64,000 bases of DNA from Ganoderma boninense (Eukaryota > Basidiomycota > Agaricomycetes > Polyporales > Polyporaceae). How positions within the stretch are numbered: the stretch's first letter is position 1; each line of letters starts with the position of its first letter. Of this stretch, positions 24,706 through 38,468 are shown piece by piece. The translations under genes were made by a program, and so were the position numbers. Where the stretch lies: the NCBI GenBank assembly GCA_002900995.3, contig CM035310.1:1848138-1912137 (forward strand), given 5' to 3'. The notes beneath the pieces were generated by a model. The model ran no database searches. It was not told the origin of the DNA and saw only the letters and a list, made by a program, of their open reading frames with translations.

Positions 24706-27429
24706 TCAAAGTTTCGGCTTCAGGAACGCGCCATGGGCTTGGGAGCTCGAGCCATCGTCGATGGGAATACCGAGCTCCTCCCCGATGATCACCGCGGCCT
24801 TCTCACCGATGACGACGGCAGTCGAGTAAGTGTTCTGTGAGGGACGTTAAGGTTCGTTATTGACGACATGCAAAAAAGAACTAGCCACTTACCGCAGCAA
24901 CGTTGCTTGGGCAGATGGACATGTCTGTTGTGGGTGTTATCCGTCAGTGCATGTTATGGCCCACGCTGGAAGCAGACTTCGATGATGAAGTCTTAAGAAC
25001 GCACCGGCAACCTTCAGGCCCTCTAGGCCATACACGTTGAGCCGCGAATCGACCACTCCGCCCTTCTCGCGGCCCTTCATCGCACACGTTCCAAGCTAAG
25101 AGGGAGTAAGCGGATGCACGGAGGTCACAAGCATGGAACTAAAGACGTACGGAATGCCATGCGGTTCTGACGGCCTGCCGGATGTAATCCTCGATGGCCT
25201 TCTCGTCTTCGTCCGTGTACTCGAACTTCGGTGCTGATATCGGGACGGGCCCCTCTTGGAGCCTGGGCACGGCTTGGCTCTTCGCACTGAAGGACGGATG
25301 TCCGCCGGCGATCTCCCCGCGGTATGAAGGCATCCGCCGCGCGAACTCCCGGGACATCTTGTAACCCCACTTATGAACGGCCATGTCTTCTGGGCTGCAA
25401 GTAGCGCAGTACGTAAGGGTCAGTTCGTGCGCTGCTGAAAGGACGCGGTTCGGAATGACAGCGGGACATCGATTTACCTGTCGAGGTACCCCGGGTGGAA
25501 GTCAAGCGGTGCTTCGACATCGTCACGAGACGTGATGTGCAGGCGGCCGATGGATGTGGGATGCTGAAGGTACCATCCGACAGCGTAGCTTTTGTTCACA
25601 GGCACCTGCGAGCGGTCTCCCAGATACCTGAAACGCGGCAACAAACCTCGGTCAACATGACGTACCACGGCATTCTGGGGAGAAGGGAGGAATTCGTACA
25701 GGGCAACCAATCCGAACCAGATCACGGGCTTGTCGGGAGCGGGGACGTAGTAATCGAGCCATCGCTTGCGGAACGCCTCCCCGATAACGTCGAGGTCCGC
25801 CTTCAATGGCCGGAGCTTTCCCCCAGCGTCGAGGCCGCTGCATACGTGATCAAATCAGCTGCTGCCCATAAACTCCCAAAAGCGTGGAAAAGCGGACTTG
25901 TGAGCCATCAAGCCGTCCCTCTGTTTCTCCCATTGAGCACCCCACTCTGGGAGCGCAATTCGTGAGCCAGCGCAGCGCGAGCGTTATAACGAGGCTTACT
26001 CTGAAGCTCTATCTCGTCGCTTGTGGCAATCCCGTCCAACGTGTCCGTTCCCTCTGCGACTGCGTAGGGGGGAAAAACGGTCTGGTGGTCTGAACGAATG
26101 CACATGTAAGCGTCCGAGCCGCGCAGCGTTTCGTCAACTGGGACTGACCTTGGTAATTTTCGCCCACTCCTGGAAGATCGATGATCTGCTTCACTCCAAC
26201 CTTCTTGAGCACTCTCTTTCCACCTATGCCGGAACGCTCGAGGATTGCAGGTGATCCGAAGGCCCCTGCGGAAATAATCACGAGTCGCCGTGCTGTCACC
26301 GAAATGACCTCTAGTTTGACGTCGGGGTGGAAACGCTTGTTGGGTACGTATTGGATACCAGTCGCCCGCCCGTCCCTGAGTGAAATAGCAAGGTCAGATA
26401 TTTCAATCCGCTGCCTCTGTCATCCCGCAACTTACTTGACAATGACCCGTTTGACATGATACCCGGTCAAAATACGGAGATTCTTTAGGTCCCGATGATA
26501 AACATAATTGTGGGGGATATCCGAGCGAACTCCAGTCTTGGAATCGATCCATCTTTTGTCAAACTCAGTCAGTAATGCGTCCGAATTTGCATTGCGGGAA
26601 AGTTTACTTCTGCCACCGCTGTGAAGAAATCGGTCAGCGAAGCCGGTGGACATCGGGCCCGCTGGATACTCACCCCATATTTGTTGGTCTCGAAGAGGCC
26701 ATTGATATCGTCCGTGAAGCCCCTAGCGCGGTCGTACTTAGCGGCCACATCTAGAAACTCCTTTGCTGCCTCCAGAAACGCGCCACCATAGGACACTTTC
26801 AATGGGCCCGAATACCCGTGCGTGGGCTTGCCCGGCGCGACCTCGTAAGTCTCGCACTGAGGAGAAGCGCGATATCTTAAGCGGTAAATCTGATCGTAGG
26901 CGATAGGACGGCGTACCTTCCGAAGCAACGGGAGAAGCTCTTTCGAACTCCATCCGGCGTTCCCGTGCACCGTGGCCCAATCGTCGTAGTCGGAGGCTGC
27001 CGCACGGGTGTACATGGAGACTACGATGCGCCCGCATAAGCCTCTGGTGGAATGTCATAAAGAAAAGACGCGGGTGAAGGAGGACGCACAGTTGATGCTG
27101 GAGCCCCCGCCCAGGCACTGGCCGCATGGTACGACGGGAGCACGACCACCGAGCGCTGCGCTCTCCCGACCGACGTTGAACTTGACGGTGGTGCTTTCTG
27201 GACGAATGTGATAAGGGTACCTTGCAGGCTGGAGGTGGAGGGGGTCGTCGAAGGTTGGAGGCCCTGCCTCTACGACCAAGATGCTCAGGGACGGATCAGC
27301 AGTAGCCAGTCTGCTGGCGAGGACTAGCCCACTGGTGCCGCCTGTGATTCGCTTGTCAGTCAGGAGAACAAGATGGAATGGAATAGACATACCGCCGGCA
27401 ACAATAACGTCGAACGTGTGTTGGGACAT
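24706..27429 (-). CDS. Alcohol oxidase (GMC oxidoreductase, methanol-oxidase type)
   Basis: FAD-dependent oxidase that turns methanol or other short alcohols into aldehyde plus H2O2. In wood-decay basidiomycetes this enzyme feeds peroxide to lignin or Fenton chemistry. The ATG at 27429 gives MSQHTFDVIVAGG, continuing across an intron to GTSGLVLASRL, the FAD Rossmann motif. Typical alcohol-oxidase blocks follow: ARYPYHIRPESTTVKFNVG, VPCGQCLGGGSSIN, YTRAAASDYDDWATVHGN, ILTGYHVKRVIVK, SPAILERSGIGGK and VGENYQDHQTVFPPY. The active-site His is in TAWHS, joined to LGTCAMKGREKGG, and the partner Asn is in NTYSTAVVIGEKAAV. It ends AHGAFLKPKL, stop TGA at 24706-24708. Many introns, no frame breaks found, no N-terminal signal peptide. 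The final PKL is only a weak match to a peroxisomal PTS1 signal. Confidence 0.9.
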
Positions 27430-29472
27430 TGAATGCGAAGCAAGGAAGTATTGGAGACGGGAGGAGGGGAAAGTGCTGAGACGCTGGACGTCGAAGGTGA
27501 GTTTATATGGGGAATGGAAATGGACTGAGTTCTGTACGGCCATCAGAGTGCCTAAAGAAACTCAAACGCTTCGGTCCCCTTGAGGCACCGCGGCGCCCGG
27601 CAAGTAGTTGGATAAGTGAACATGAATACCAGATGCATGTCTTGCGCTAGCCCAGTGGTCTCCTTTGGCAGGGTGTCTGCTCATTATTGCGGTCTGAATG
27701 CACGCGACCTTGCTATCACCGACGTTCATGGCACCGCGCGGCATGTGTCGGACGGAAACGCCTGTCCAGCCCACCCACTGCAAGGCCACGTTTCTCTTCA
27801 CATGACAAGTCGAAGAGAAAAGAAAGAAAGAGCTCGACCTCTTTCGTTATCCATCATGACCTCCGGTTTGTTCTTTCCCTCTGGATGGCGGGTTACCATA
27901 CCTTCGCCCGATCTTATTCTTGACAATTCAACTGGTACTGACATCCAAAAACCAGGACACTTTACAAGCGGTCGCTCCCTTCTCTGAAGGAGGCTATGCA
28001 CCGATTTGAGGGCAAAGTCGCCGCAGACTAAGGCACGGGTCACGATGAGGATGGGGTGTACTGTCCCAGCAGAGCCTGTCCAGGAAGGAGGTGGCCGGTT
28101 GATTGTGTTTTGCCACACTCAGTCTGGGCGAGACTGCCTGTGAGAAGAACCGGCGAGCGATCGCGGCGACAAGGAACTTCCTAGCCATGCGGCTTCTTGC
28201 GCTCGGCTATCGAGGAGAAGAGATGTGGTTTCTGGGACGTAATTCGACAGAACACATGCGTGAGATTCGGGCGAGATCGCCGTGGGCAGAGTCAATTGGG
28301 AGCAGTGCCACGGTTCATAACTCTCCCTAGTACGTAGATTGAGGCTTTTCAGGCCCAGTTCCAAGTAGCAGCCAACGCTGACTAAAAGAAAACGTGGACA
28401 TACGTATTACTAGGTATCAACGGGTTCTTCCTCCTTGTAAATAGACTGCGTGCATAGGATAGTTGCTCGATTCCCGGAAAGACAGGAGCCATTAGCACTG
28501 TACTAGAATGGGTGGGGTCCGCTGGAAGGAGACGCACCTCGTGAGTTTCCGGTTGCATAAATTACTAGCATGTAAGTCATCCTGCTGGACATCAGCACAC
28601 GTCCACGCTGGGGATTCATCCCATGAATGACTACAAATCGCATGGAATGGGGAGTGGGCTTTTGGCTGGCTTATGGGCCACAGGACTTGGAAGTGGGAGT
28701 GGAAGGGAGGATGCAGATCACGAGGACGGAGGTCGGGTGCATCCCATTCACACGCGTCGGAGATCGGGATCGACGACAGAAGCAACGGCTTGAGCTTGAC
28801 GATCGTACGACCCTCCCAATCCCATTTTCGCAAGGCCCCAGTGGTAGATGTCAATGAGCGACGCACCGCTGTCCACCTTGACCGACACTTCCGAACTCGA
28901 CTGCCCCAAGAGCACCAGATTCGGGAAACTGTTCCATGTCTGATACGTGGCACGACTTGGGTGCATACTCGACGCGTTTCACCATCTCAGCTCATGAGCA
29001 GGTCCACTCCGAGGCGTCCGCGCGAGGGGGTTGCTGTTCTTTCACTTCTTTTCTTCAGGGGTGGGCCTACGAGTAGGCGAGGGACGGCACAAGGCACCAG
29101 GAGCGATGATTTGTGATATTCATGGGGAAGGGATGAGTGGATGATGGTCAAGGAGTTGTCAAGGCGGTGGCCAGAGGCTGTCTCACCTGACGATGATCGA
29201 TGACCCAGTGCTCGTGTGGCCGAGTTGAAATCAGAGCGCAGGTCAAAGCTTCGTTCAAATGTCATCATCCCGCACTTTACAGTCCAGTAAGAAGTCGGCT
29301 ATAGCCCATTATATGACGGTAAACACGGGGGTAAACAAGCGACTAGTGTTCGACTAGTGTTGTTGTTGATGGGCGGCCTGGGCCCTGTGAATCGCCTTGG
29401 CCATTTCCTTTGAGCTCGGTTTGTCCGCTCCTCCACCTCCTTGTCTCGCCGCTGGGGACGTCGTCGACAACG
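27430..29472. other. Intergenic region between alcohol oxidase and PAK-like kinase
   Basis: About 2 kb with no gene I can support. Minus-strand pieces at 28987-29268 (from an ATG) and 28748-28966 might be exons of an unrecognised gene, but no family motif or consistent splice chain is visible. The left end is the alcohol oxidase promoter. Confidence 0.4.
27501..27507 (-). promoter_or_regulatory. TATA box of the alcohol oxidase gene
   Basis: On the minus strand the sequence reads CCATATAAACTC, placing TATAAAC about 75 bases upstream of the ATG at 27429. Confidence 0.55.
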
Positions 29473-32400
29473 ATGGCGACATCGAGCAAGCACAACTCTC
29501 GGTTCTCCACCCTCAAGGTCTTCAAGTTTGCTGCTGCCCCCAAGCCTCCACCGCTCCCTCCCAAAGATCCATACTACCTGCCCAATCCTTCTCTTCGCTC
29601 CCTCGGAAATTCCCTCTCTCCCGACTCCCTCTCCCCGTCACAACCCCCAACGCCCCTCTCGGCCCAGTATGTGAATGTTGCCAGGAGTCCCTCTCCAACC
29701 CCGTCCTACGCTCCTAGTCGCATCACCGTCTCCCCCTACTCCACCACCTCAAACTTCCCCGAATCCGCCAGCTCGCGCAAAGGCCTCTTCAAGTTCTCCT
29801 CCTTTGGAAGGCGTCCAAAGACCCCAAAGACAGCAGAATCCATCCATTCTGCTAGCTCAGAGCCTTTGCCTCCTCCAGAGACTATTGATGACCCGTCCAT
29901 ATCCCTTCCGTGGAACTTTCAGGTAAGGTCTCGCACTCCATTCTCCATATTCCTTCGCTCATCTTAGCTGTCCCAGCATAACATACATGTCGATGAAGGG
30001 TGCGTAATCTCTCCCATTCGCTTTGTCGCTATCCTGTGGGGTCCAGAGTGACCGCCACTCTCAGGGATGGAGGATTCGCGGCGTGGCCGCTCCGCCCACT
30101 ATTTGTACTTGGCGGTCTTCTTCTACCGCCACAGGATGCACGGCCTCCCCCTCATCTCTGATCTTCTGCAGATGCCGGTTCGCCAATGCTGACGCGTCTA
30201 CATTTCTAGTTTCTCCGGTTTGCCACCAACTTGGTCCGCACAATTAGCGGAAGCAGGGTTCAGCGAGGAGGAGGTCGCGGCGATAAATGCGAAGAGGGCA
30301 GAGTCACGATTACGCAGTACGCGTTCCATATATTCTTTGAACGTTGGCCGCTCTGCGTCTCCGGCGGGGACAACGCGGTCACCTGGCTATGGCGCTCCAA
30401 CTAGTGCCATGCGAAGAGACAGGTCGGAGGCGTCGCTATCCCAGGTCTCGCTAGCAAGCAGCCAACGGTCTTATAGCTCGAGATCGCATGCTCGCAAGAT
30501 CTCCACATCATCGCGGGGACCATCTGAATATACCTCTGCTACGCAGCTGGAACCAGAGGCAAGGCGAACGCCGCCTATGAGCCGCCCTACCCCCAAGCAT
30601 TCCTTCACATACCCTCAGCTACAGTCTCAGAGTACGCCGCACCTGCCGATACATCATTCCAGCCCGTCGATCACTCGCATGGCGCCACCCATTCCCCCTC
30701 CTCCAGCAATATCTGTCGTTTCCGACAACTCATCTAGCTCCGGAGCTTCCGAGAAACAACTCATGGCTCGAAATGCACCCTCTCGCTCCTTCCACATCGC
30801 AAACGAGTCTGTCGGGTCGATTGAACACTCCCCTCCTCCAGCGTATATGTCCCCGAAGAAAGAGGCGCACCTAACACAACCCGATGAGAACTTCCAGCTC
30901 CCTCCATCGCTCGTTCGGCCCGAGGCGGGTCCGAGCACCAGGACTAATGGCACGACACACTCATCCGCGCTCAGCTCGAGCTCAAGCTCACAGGGCGTCA
31001 CGGCCATCTCTCCTCTCGCTCCTCCTCGTTTATCCCTCCACCAGGATGATCTATCATCGTGGACAGAGTCTCTCTTCTCGTCCATTCCCGATACCATCAC
31101 CTTCACACCACCTAAACCGTCCGTCCAAAGGACCCCAGTATCCCCATGGAGAGTGGGTGCGGATATTGGTGCTGCTCGTCCCCGTGCGGGTTCTGTTCGC
31201 ACTCACGATGGGTCACCGTCTGCTGGGGTCCGTCAACTACCGCCACAAAAACCTCTCCCCAAACAGTTGTTGAAGCAGGACTCACCACCTCTCGGCGTCC
31301 TGCCAGTACCTCCACCGTCGGCTGGGGGTAGCCCTCTCTGGAACGAAGTCATGCAAATGGCAAACCCTGGTCCAACAGGATCCCCGTCGACATCTCCGTC
31401 GCCGTCATGGGGGCAAGATTCGACGATCGACTATTCCACTGATTCGTACTCGGCATTGCTGACACCTGTGCTCGATGAGTTCCCACCCATTCCGCGCATC
31501 AATGACCCAGACCAGGCAGAGCTGCGGAGCACACTTGGGCGAGACAAGGAGAACAGAGATTCCGGGCTCTCCACCATGACGGTCACACCAGCCACCATTG
31601 CCACCGCCGCTATCGCGCGCTCCGTTCGGCCGAATATGGTGACTTCTCCGGCCCGGCAGGACTCGAATGGTGAGAGCAGGTCAAGGGCTATGCCAGGGTC
31701 CCGCGAGCCAGACGACGGTCGCTCGCACTCCCCGAATAGCTCGGAATCTCATTCGAGTACGTCCACTTCATCGACCACCGCCTCGTTGTCAACGGGCACT
31801 GGTTCGGCCTCCTCGGACTCGCGCCCGCAGACACTAACGACAGAGGCGTCAGACTGGCGATCATCTGGGTCGAAGGTGAAGAGCCTGGTGTACTCGGACG
31901 CCTCACCAGAGCAATCGCCCCGCGCGTCGTCGTTCGGCGAACATGATGCCTTTACCGTGTCCATCACCGCCGACCTGCGCGAGACCGACATCGGTACCTT
32001 CGGGCAGCGTCGGCCATCCATTCTCACCGACGACACCTTCCTCTCTACACGCAAGACGGATGGCAACCTTCTCACACCCGTCACTCCATCGCCATCGTCG
32101 CGATCAGTATCTCCCCTTTCACCAGCGCCACGCTACCCTGGGTGGCTGTCCTCCGTCGTTGCGCCGCTGAAGACCTTCATCAACGATCAACTTGATCCGC
32201 GCGACCTGTACACCGACCTCCGGGAGATCGCCGAGGGCGAGAGTGGATCGGTGTTCGCTGCGCGCGTGCTTCCCACGTCGTACTCGCCTGAGAAGGAGCC
32301 CAACTCGTATGTCGCGATCAAGAACATTGCAATCCTGCCCTCCGGATCGCCGAAGATCGTCGACCTCGAGCGCGAGTTGACGCTGCTTAAAGACCTGTCA

Positions 32401-33300
32401 CACGCGAACGTCCTGACCATGGACTCATTATATGTGGACTTGGTGGAGGACTCGCTGTGGATACGCATGGAGCTCATGGAGCGCAGCGTTGCAGACGCGA
32501 TCGCGTTGGTCGAGGAGGGCATCGACTTGAACGAGAAGATCATGTCGCAGATCGCGCGCGACGTGGGTACTTTCTCGATGCTACTCATTCGACGTCTGCT
32601 AACATTCCTCTCGCAATTAGGCGTTGGATGCTCTCGTCTACCTTCAGTCAAGGGGGATCGCACACCGAGACGTCCGATCAGACAATCTCCTTGTGAACAG
32701 AGAAGGCGTCATCAAGCTCGCAGACTTCTCCAACGCCATCCAGGTCTCTCGGTCAAATCCTTCGTGTTCCGATCCGGCAGGTGTCATCTACTGGCAGGCA
32801 CCTGAAATCCGGAGGTTTGCGTTCGTTCATCGTCCCTTTAAACCTCCTGCTGATTTTGCAATCGTAGCGGACCTTACAACGCTCTCAAGGTCGACGTCTG
32901 GTCCCTTGGCGCGACCATCTGGGAGCTTGCGGAGACGGAACCGCCGTTCAGCGAGGTCACGGACCCCAGACAGCTGGGCACGGAACTACCGTCTCTAAGC
33001 CAACCTGAAATCTACTCACGATCTTTACACGATTTCCTCGATTTATGCTCAAATCCAAGTTCCTCACGACCAGATCCCCACGACCTTCTAACCGTAAGTC
33101 TTGTCTATCTCCCCTCCTCCCATGGGCGCCCGACAGTTGCAGTTGCTGATCTCCTTTTCGCCGCTGTGCAGACACCCTTTATTCTCAACCCCAGTGGGCG
33201 CCAAGCGATAGTCAACGTGCTTGTTAAGTGTCGAGAGATTGAGGAACGCTTGTCCCGGCGACAAAGCACTGATTCGGCAGGGACAGTGTCGCGGTCATAG
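29473..33300 (+). CDS. PAK/Ste20-like protein kinase with CRIB domain and atypical active site
   Basis: Likely Rho/Cdc42-binding kinase or pseudokinase. The N-terminus MATSSKHNSRFSTLKVF starts a Pro/Ser-rich region. A CRIB/PBD motif is split by introns: SISLPWNFQ joins HNIHVDEG and FSGLPPTWSAQLAEAGFS. Then follows a disordered Ser/Pro linker of about 600 residues. The kinase domain starts near 32.2 kb with EGESGSVFAA as glycine loop and VAIK with Lys codon 32320-32322. The catalytic loop is HRDVRSDN (32663-32686), with Arg replacing the usual Lys, and the metal motif is DFS instead of DFG (32723-32731). YWQAPEIR and DVWSLGATIWELAE follow. The end is SAGTVSRS, stop TAG 33298-33300. No PH domain is seen, unlike Cla4. 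The intron just after the CRIB histidines is about 200 bases, longer than the rest. Confidence 0.88.
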
Positions 33301-33727
33301 CATATCGTATTTACTAGATACCCCTCCACTGGTTAATTATCCCCCCCTTCATGCACGGACTCATTCGTTGTGCTTAGTGTAGTGCAATATGCTTTGCTTT
33401 GGCATGCTCTGCTTTTCCTCCATGTTGGACTCGAGCTTGATCGTTCTACAATTCTATCAAGTCCGTGTGTTTGAACCCCGGGCTGTGGCTAGCTATAGTA
33501 CGCGTGGACGGCTCTCCGATTTTGTTCGACACATCCATTGCACTGAGGTCCATCGTTGATCGCAACGTGGACATACAAGGCCAGAGTAAGTGGACGTTAG
33601 CCACATCCAGACCGCAACGCCACTGCGGTTGCAACGAAAGAGAACTAGTACATCATGATTTAACAATTTACTGGTTATATTGAGGCCAACGGGAGCCTGC
33701 GAACTATGGAATGATATCACTCCGCAC
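33301..33727. other. Convergent 3' region of kinase and OYE2
   Basis: AT-richer flank between two converging genes. Nothing else is seen. Confidence 0.5.
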
Positions 33728-35174
<1,447 letters not shown>

Positions 35175-35254
35175 GCTTTGGGGTGGGCTGGCAGTGGTTG
35201 AGAAAGATGTAGGAGGGAATGTGGTTCTGCCCGATGTCAGATACATCCAGTAAA

Positions 35255-35262
35255 TATTTATA
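35255..35262 (-). promoter_or_regulatory. TATA box of OYE2
   Basis: Minus strand reads CTATAAATATTTA; TATAAATA lies about 80-88 bases upstream of the ATG at 35174. Confidence 0.6.
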
Positions 35263-38200
35263 GGTTCACGAAGGGCTGCTTGGTGCAAGTTTCACGGACG
35301 GCTGTTTGTCATGACGGTACGTAGCGGTACGTGCCCTCTGCAGGTTCGGATCGGGTTTCGGAGGATATGTCCGATGGAGAATGAAATCAAACACCTCCGC
35401 GGGTGGTAGCACTGGTGGGAGGTCGAGTCAAGGTTCAACTTGTTGTCCAGATCGCTCGATCGGAATTATCAAGGAAGGAAGAAGCGAGGTGGCCAATGAG
35501 TACTCTCTCCAAACCGAGGAGGACCTACGGCGCTGCTGGGACCAAGTTCAAGTTGCTGCTCCTGGCACTGGCCCAGGCCCCAGGGACTGCAGTGCGGCTG
35601 CGGCGGCCCGAAATTTGGGCGCTTAGTCCAGAGGCCTAGCCAGTCGAGTTATTTGTGTACAGCACTTACCACCTCAAGTCCGCTTCTACTTCAGGTTATC
35701 CGCCGCGAACCCGTCTGGGGCCCCAACTTGTAATCATCCCCACCGTATCATCGGGGCTGATGACGTTCCTTCCAGCGCGCTCGAGTACGAACGCTTGGCG
35801 CTTGCGAGGTAAGGCACTCTGATAGCCCCAACCTGACCTCGTAGATGCAGGCAATTCCTGGTTACGCCATCTAAGACGACGTAGTGCGCACGCGTATTCA
35901 GGGCATCGCAGACTGCCCGAGGTGTGTATAACACAGCTTTTCCACCAGGCTCAAAATCCCATCAGTCAACAAGAAGCCCTAACATTATCAGCAGTCCGGT
36001 AGAGATCTCAAATCCCGTTTCCAAGTTTCATTAACCTCGAATCCATTCGCGATCGGGCAGTTCGAAAGCGAAGGGCCCAGAGGAACAGCAACGGAGCAAG
36101 AAATTCTCACAGCGCAGATGTATGTGTTTATGATGCCGAGAGACTGGACTTGTTTGCTGGCGGAGACTGAGTAACCATGACACGGGTTGAAACGGACGAC
36201 GTCCGAGCGACCAAGCGATGCAGGGTTAGCCGTAGCACCAGTCGCGACTGCGGTGAGTGATCAACAGAGATTTTCGATTGCTGATCTGCGTCTCAGCTTC
36301 CGTTCGTCTGGACTCGGTGGAGGCAGCGAGACGCGGCGGGACCGCGGTGAAGACGTCCTCTGTGCGTGCGCCGCTGAGTCCTGACAATGTGAGAACTCCT
36401 GCACCAGCTCTCACTTGCAGTCGCTTGCTCGGCGAAACCGCACCCCTTGTCGTGACGACGTGGTCCCTCAGGCTCCCCATTTGCCTGCAGGCGGACATCT
36501 ATGGGCGCTAGGCTACGGGCATATAGCCAGCTTACACCATGCCCGTCAGCGACGCGCGCTGGCGGCTGTCTGCATGCACAAAACCTGCGGGGAGGCACCG
36601 TCGCATTGCGTTCAACGCGATTCAGAGTATGAGCGAAGACATTGTGGGGCTTGGACCGAGGTAGTACTCCACCACCCGTCCCTTCGTATTCGTCAGACGT
36701 TTTGGACACGTCCCTCCCCATCCCTCTGTCGTCCCGTGAGATGGCGATGGGGTTATACTTGGGCGTTTTGTGTTTGACGTAAAGCCGGGCAACATCAGAC
36801 AACATCTCCTCTCAGGCCGATTTCCTGCCGACGCGCTGTGGACCCAGCTCCACCTAGGGGAAGATATCCAGAGGTCACAAGATGCTGCAACACGAGGGCA
36901 CCCGCATAGCAGGCAGTCCAGTTCCTTTTCTAGCAATTGCCCAGCGATCCGATGGTTATTGTACGGACAACTCTCAGCACATTGAACAATGCCAGTGGCC
37001 ACTCCGTGCCTCCCAGCCACTAGTCTGAGATAAGTAGTTAGCTTGATCACCTCGCAAAGTTCATACCACTGACGGTACCCGGGATATGAGGCTTACTAGA
37101 AGCTCAACATGAACTTACTGTCTTGTCCCGTCTCCGATCCCTCAGTCCCTGATCATTTAAGACCATCCATCTACAGGCTTGCAGCATTTGAGAATGCGCC
37201 TATCCGGTGCAAAAATACATAAGCCAGGACCGGTACCAATTCAGAGTTGGAAACGTACTTGAACTTCTTCCAACTTTGAGTTAGTATGACCGTCCTCCCT
37301 CCACGCAATCAGGTCATTTATAGTCTACCTCGGGAGACACAACTTCGATGCCAAATAGCGCTAGCCACCACGGGTTGGCTCGTGTGGTGAAAGCAGTGAC
37401 CTCGTTTCGAACTCACCGCCGATATCTGCAAGATAACTACTTCCATGGCTCGTCCGCGTGTTACGCAAAGTCTGTCCTCTATGTTTCGAGATGTGTCCTC
37501 TGACCTTGAACTAACGTGGACATTGGTAACCTGTGGCCATGATACTTATGTCAAGTTGAGATGACGTCGTTCTCCTCTTGCTAGTGGTCAGTCCTTCTCT
37601 CGATTTGCAATGGGGAGGTGCCCCGGAACCTAGCTGGGCTGGTTGCATCGTGGTGGCTAGCGGCCAGAGTCTCTGTCACTTTAACTGCCCGGTCACTCCA
37701 CTGTCCTCATCATTCGAATGTTTTCATTCCATCTATTGCGTTAGTGTGGCTGGAGATAGCCCCGCAGACCGAAACAGCATGAGTGCTGCATGGAAACCTC
37801 GGCTTATCGAAAACTTGGGGGTAAAGGAGCACGCACTGGCAGGAGCATGTCCCAAGAAGACTGTGTCAGACGTAATCACAGCTCGAGTGGAGCGAATACG
37901 TGTCCGATTCGGTGGCAACAAATACACTGAGCTGAAATCATGCTCTAACACCAAAGGTACCTGGACTCAAACTTGAAGTTGGACAGAAGATACTAGGATC
38001 ATTATATCAACATGAGCCTCCACATCTAGGATGTACCCTACATCCCTAGGACGAACGACTATGGGTGGACCGATTGATCCCATGGAGGTCACGCTGGCAA
38101 TTGAATGTTCGTTGGTTCCAGAGAATTTAAAGCGTCTGGGAACACGCAGGCCTTACTTAGCACTATTCGCTCTTGAGAATGCATGTATGGGAGAAAAGCG

Positions 38201-38400
38201 AGGGTTATGTTCCACAGACTATTTGCCGCCACCAAGAAGACTTCTCCACGCCATGCTTGAACTTTGAGGTTATGCGCCACTCAGTGAGGTCACCAATTTC
38301 GGAGGTAGCGCTGCCCCGTACTGCAAGGTTTTGGTGGTGGTCCACATCCAAACTAGAACATCATGACGCTACATATTTTATCAGCGTAGCGATGTTGGAG

Positions 38401-38408
38401 TATAAATG
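38401..38408 (+). promoter_or_regulatory. TATA box of the sesquiterpene synthase
   Basis: TATAAATG in the context GGAGTATAAATGC, about 61-68 bases upstream of the ATG at 38469. Confidence 0.6.
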
Positions 38409-38468
38409 CATGCCTTCAAGGTACAAGTACACTGTGGCCAACCGCTCCTCTTCCTTTTTACCATCTAC

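Larger units (their letters stand above)
35175..38468. other. 3.3-kb region upstream of the sesquiterpene synthase
   Basis: No gene is supported. Longer chance frames exist at 36293-36805 (minus), 36415-36777 (plus) and 37578-37976 (plus), none with family motifs or matching splice signals. I saw no reverse transcriptase, integrase or transposase fragments and no obvious terminal repeats, but old repeats cannot be excluded by eye. Confidence 0.4.

Noticed and set aside
28748..29268. Possible minus-strand gene starting MMTFERSFDL
   Set aside because: A plausible first exon and donor exist, but no later exon restores a recognisable protein and no motif could be named.
30654..31202. 182-residue minus-strand frame
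   Set aside because: Antisense shadow of the Ser/Pro-rich linker of the PAK-like kinase.
35175..38468. Retrotransposon remnant
   Set aside because: No reverse transcriptase, integrase or protease motifs and no terminal repeats were found by eye, so no mobile element is claimed.
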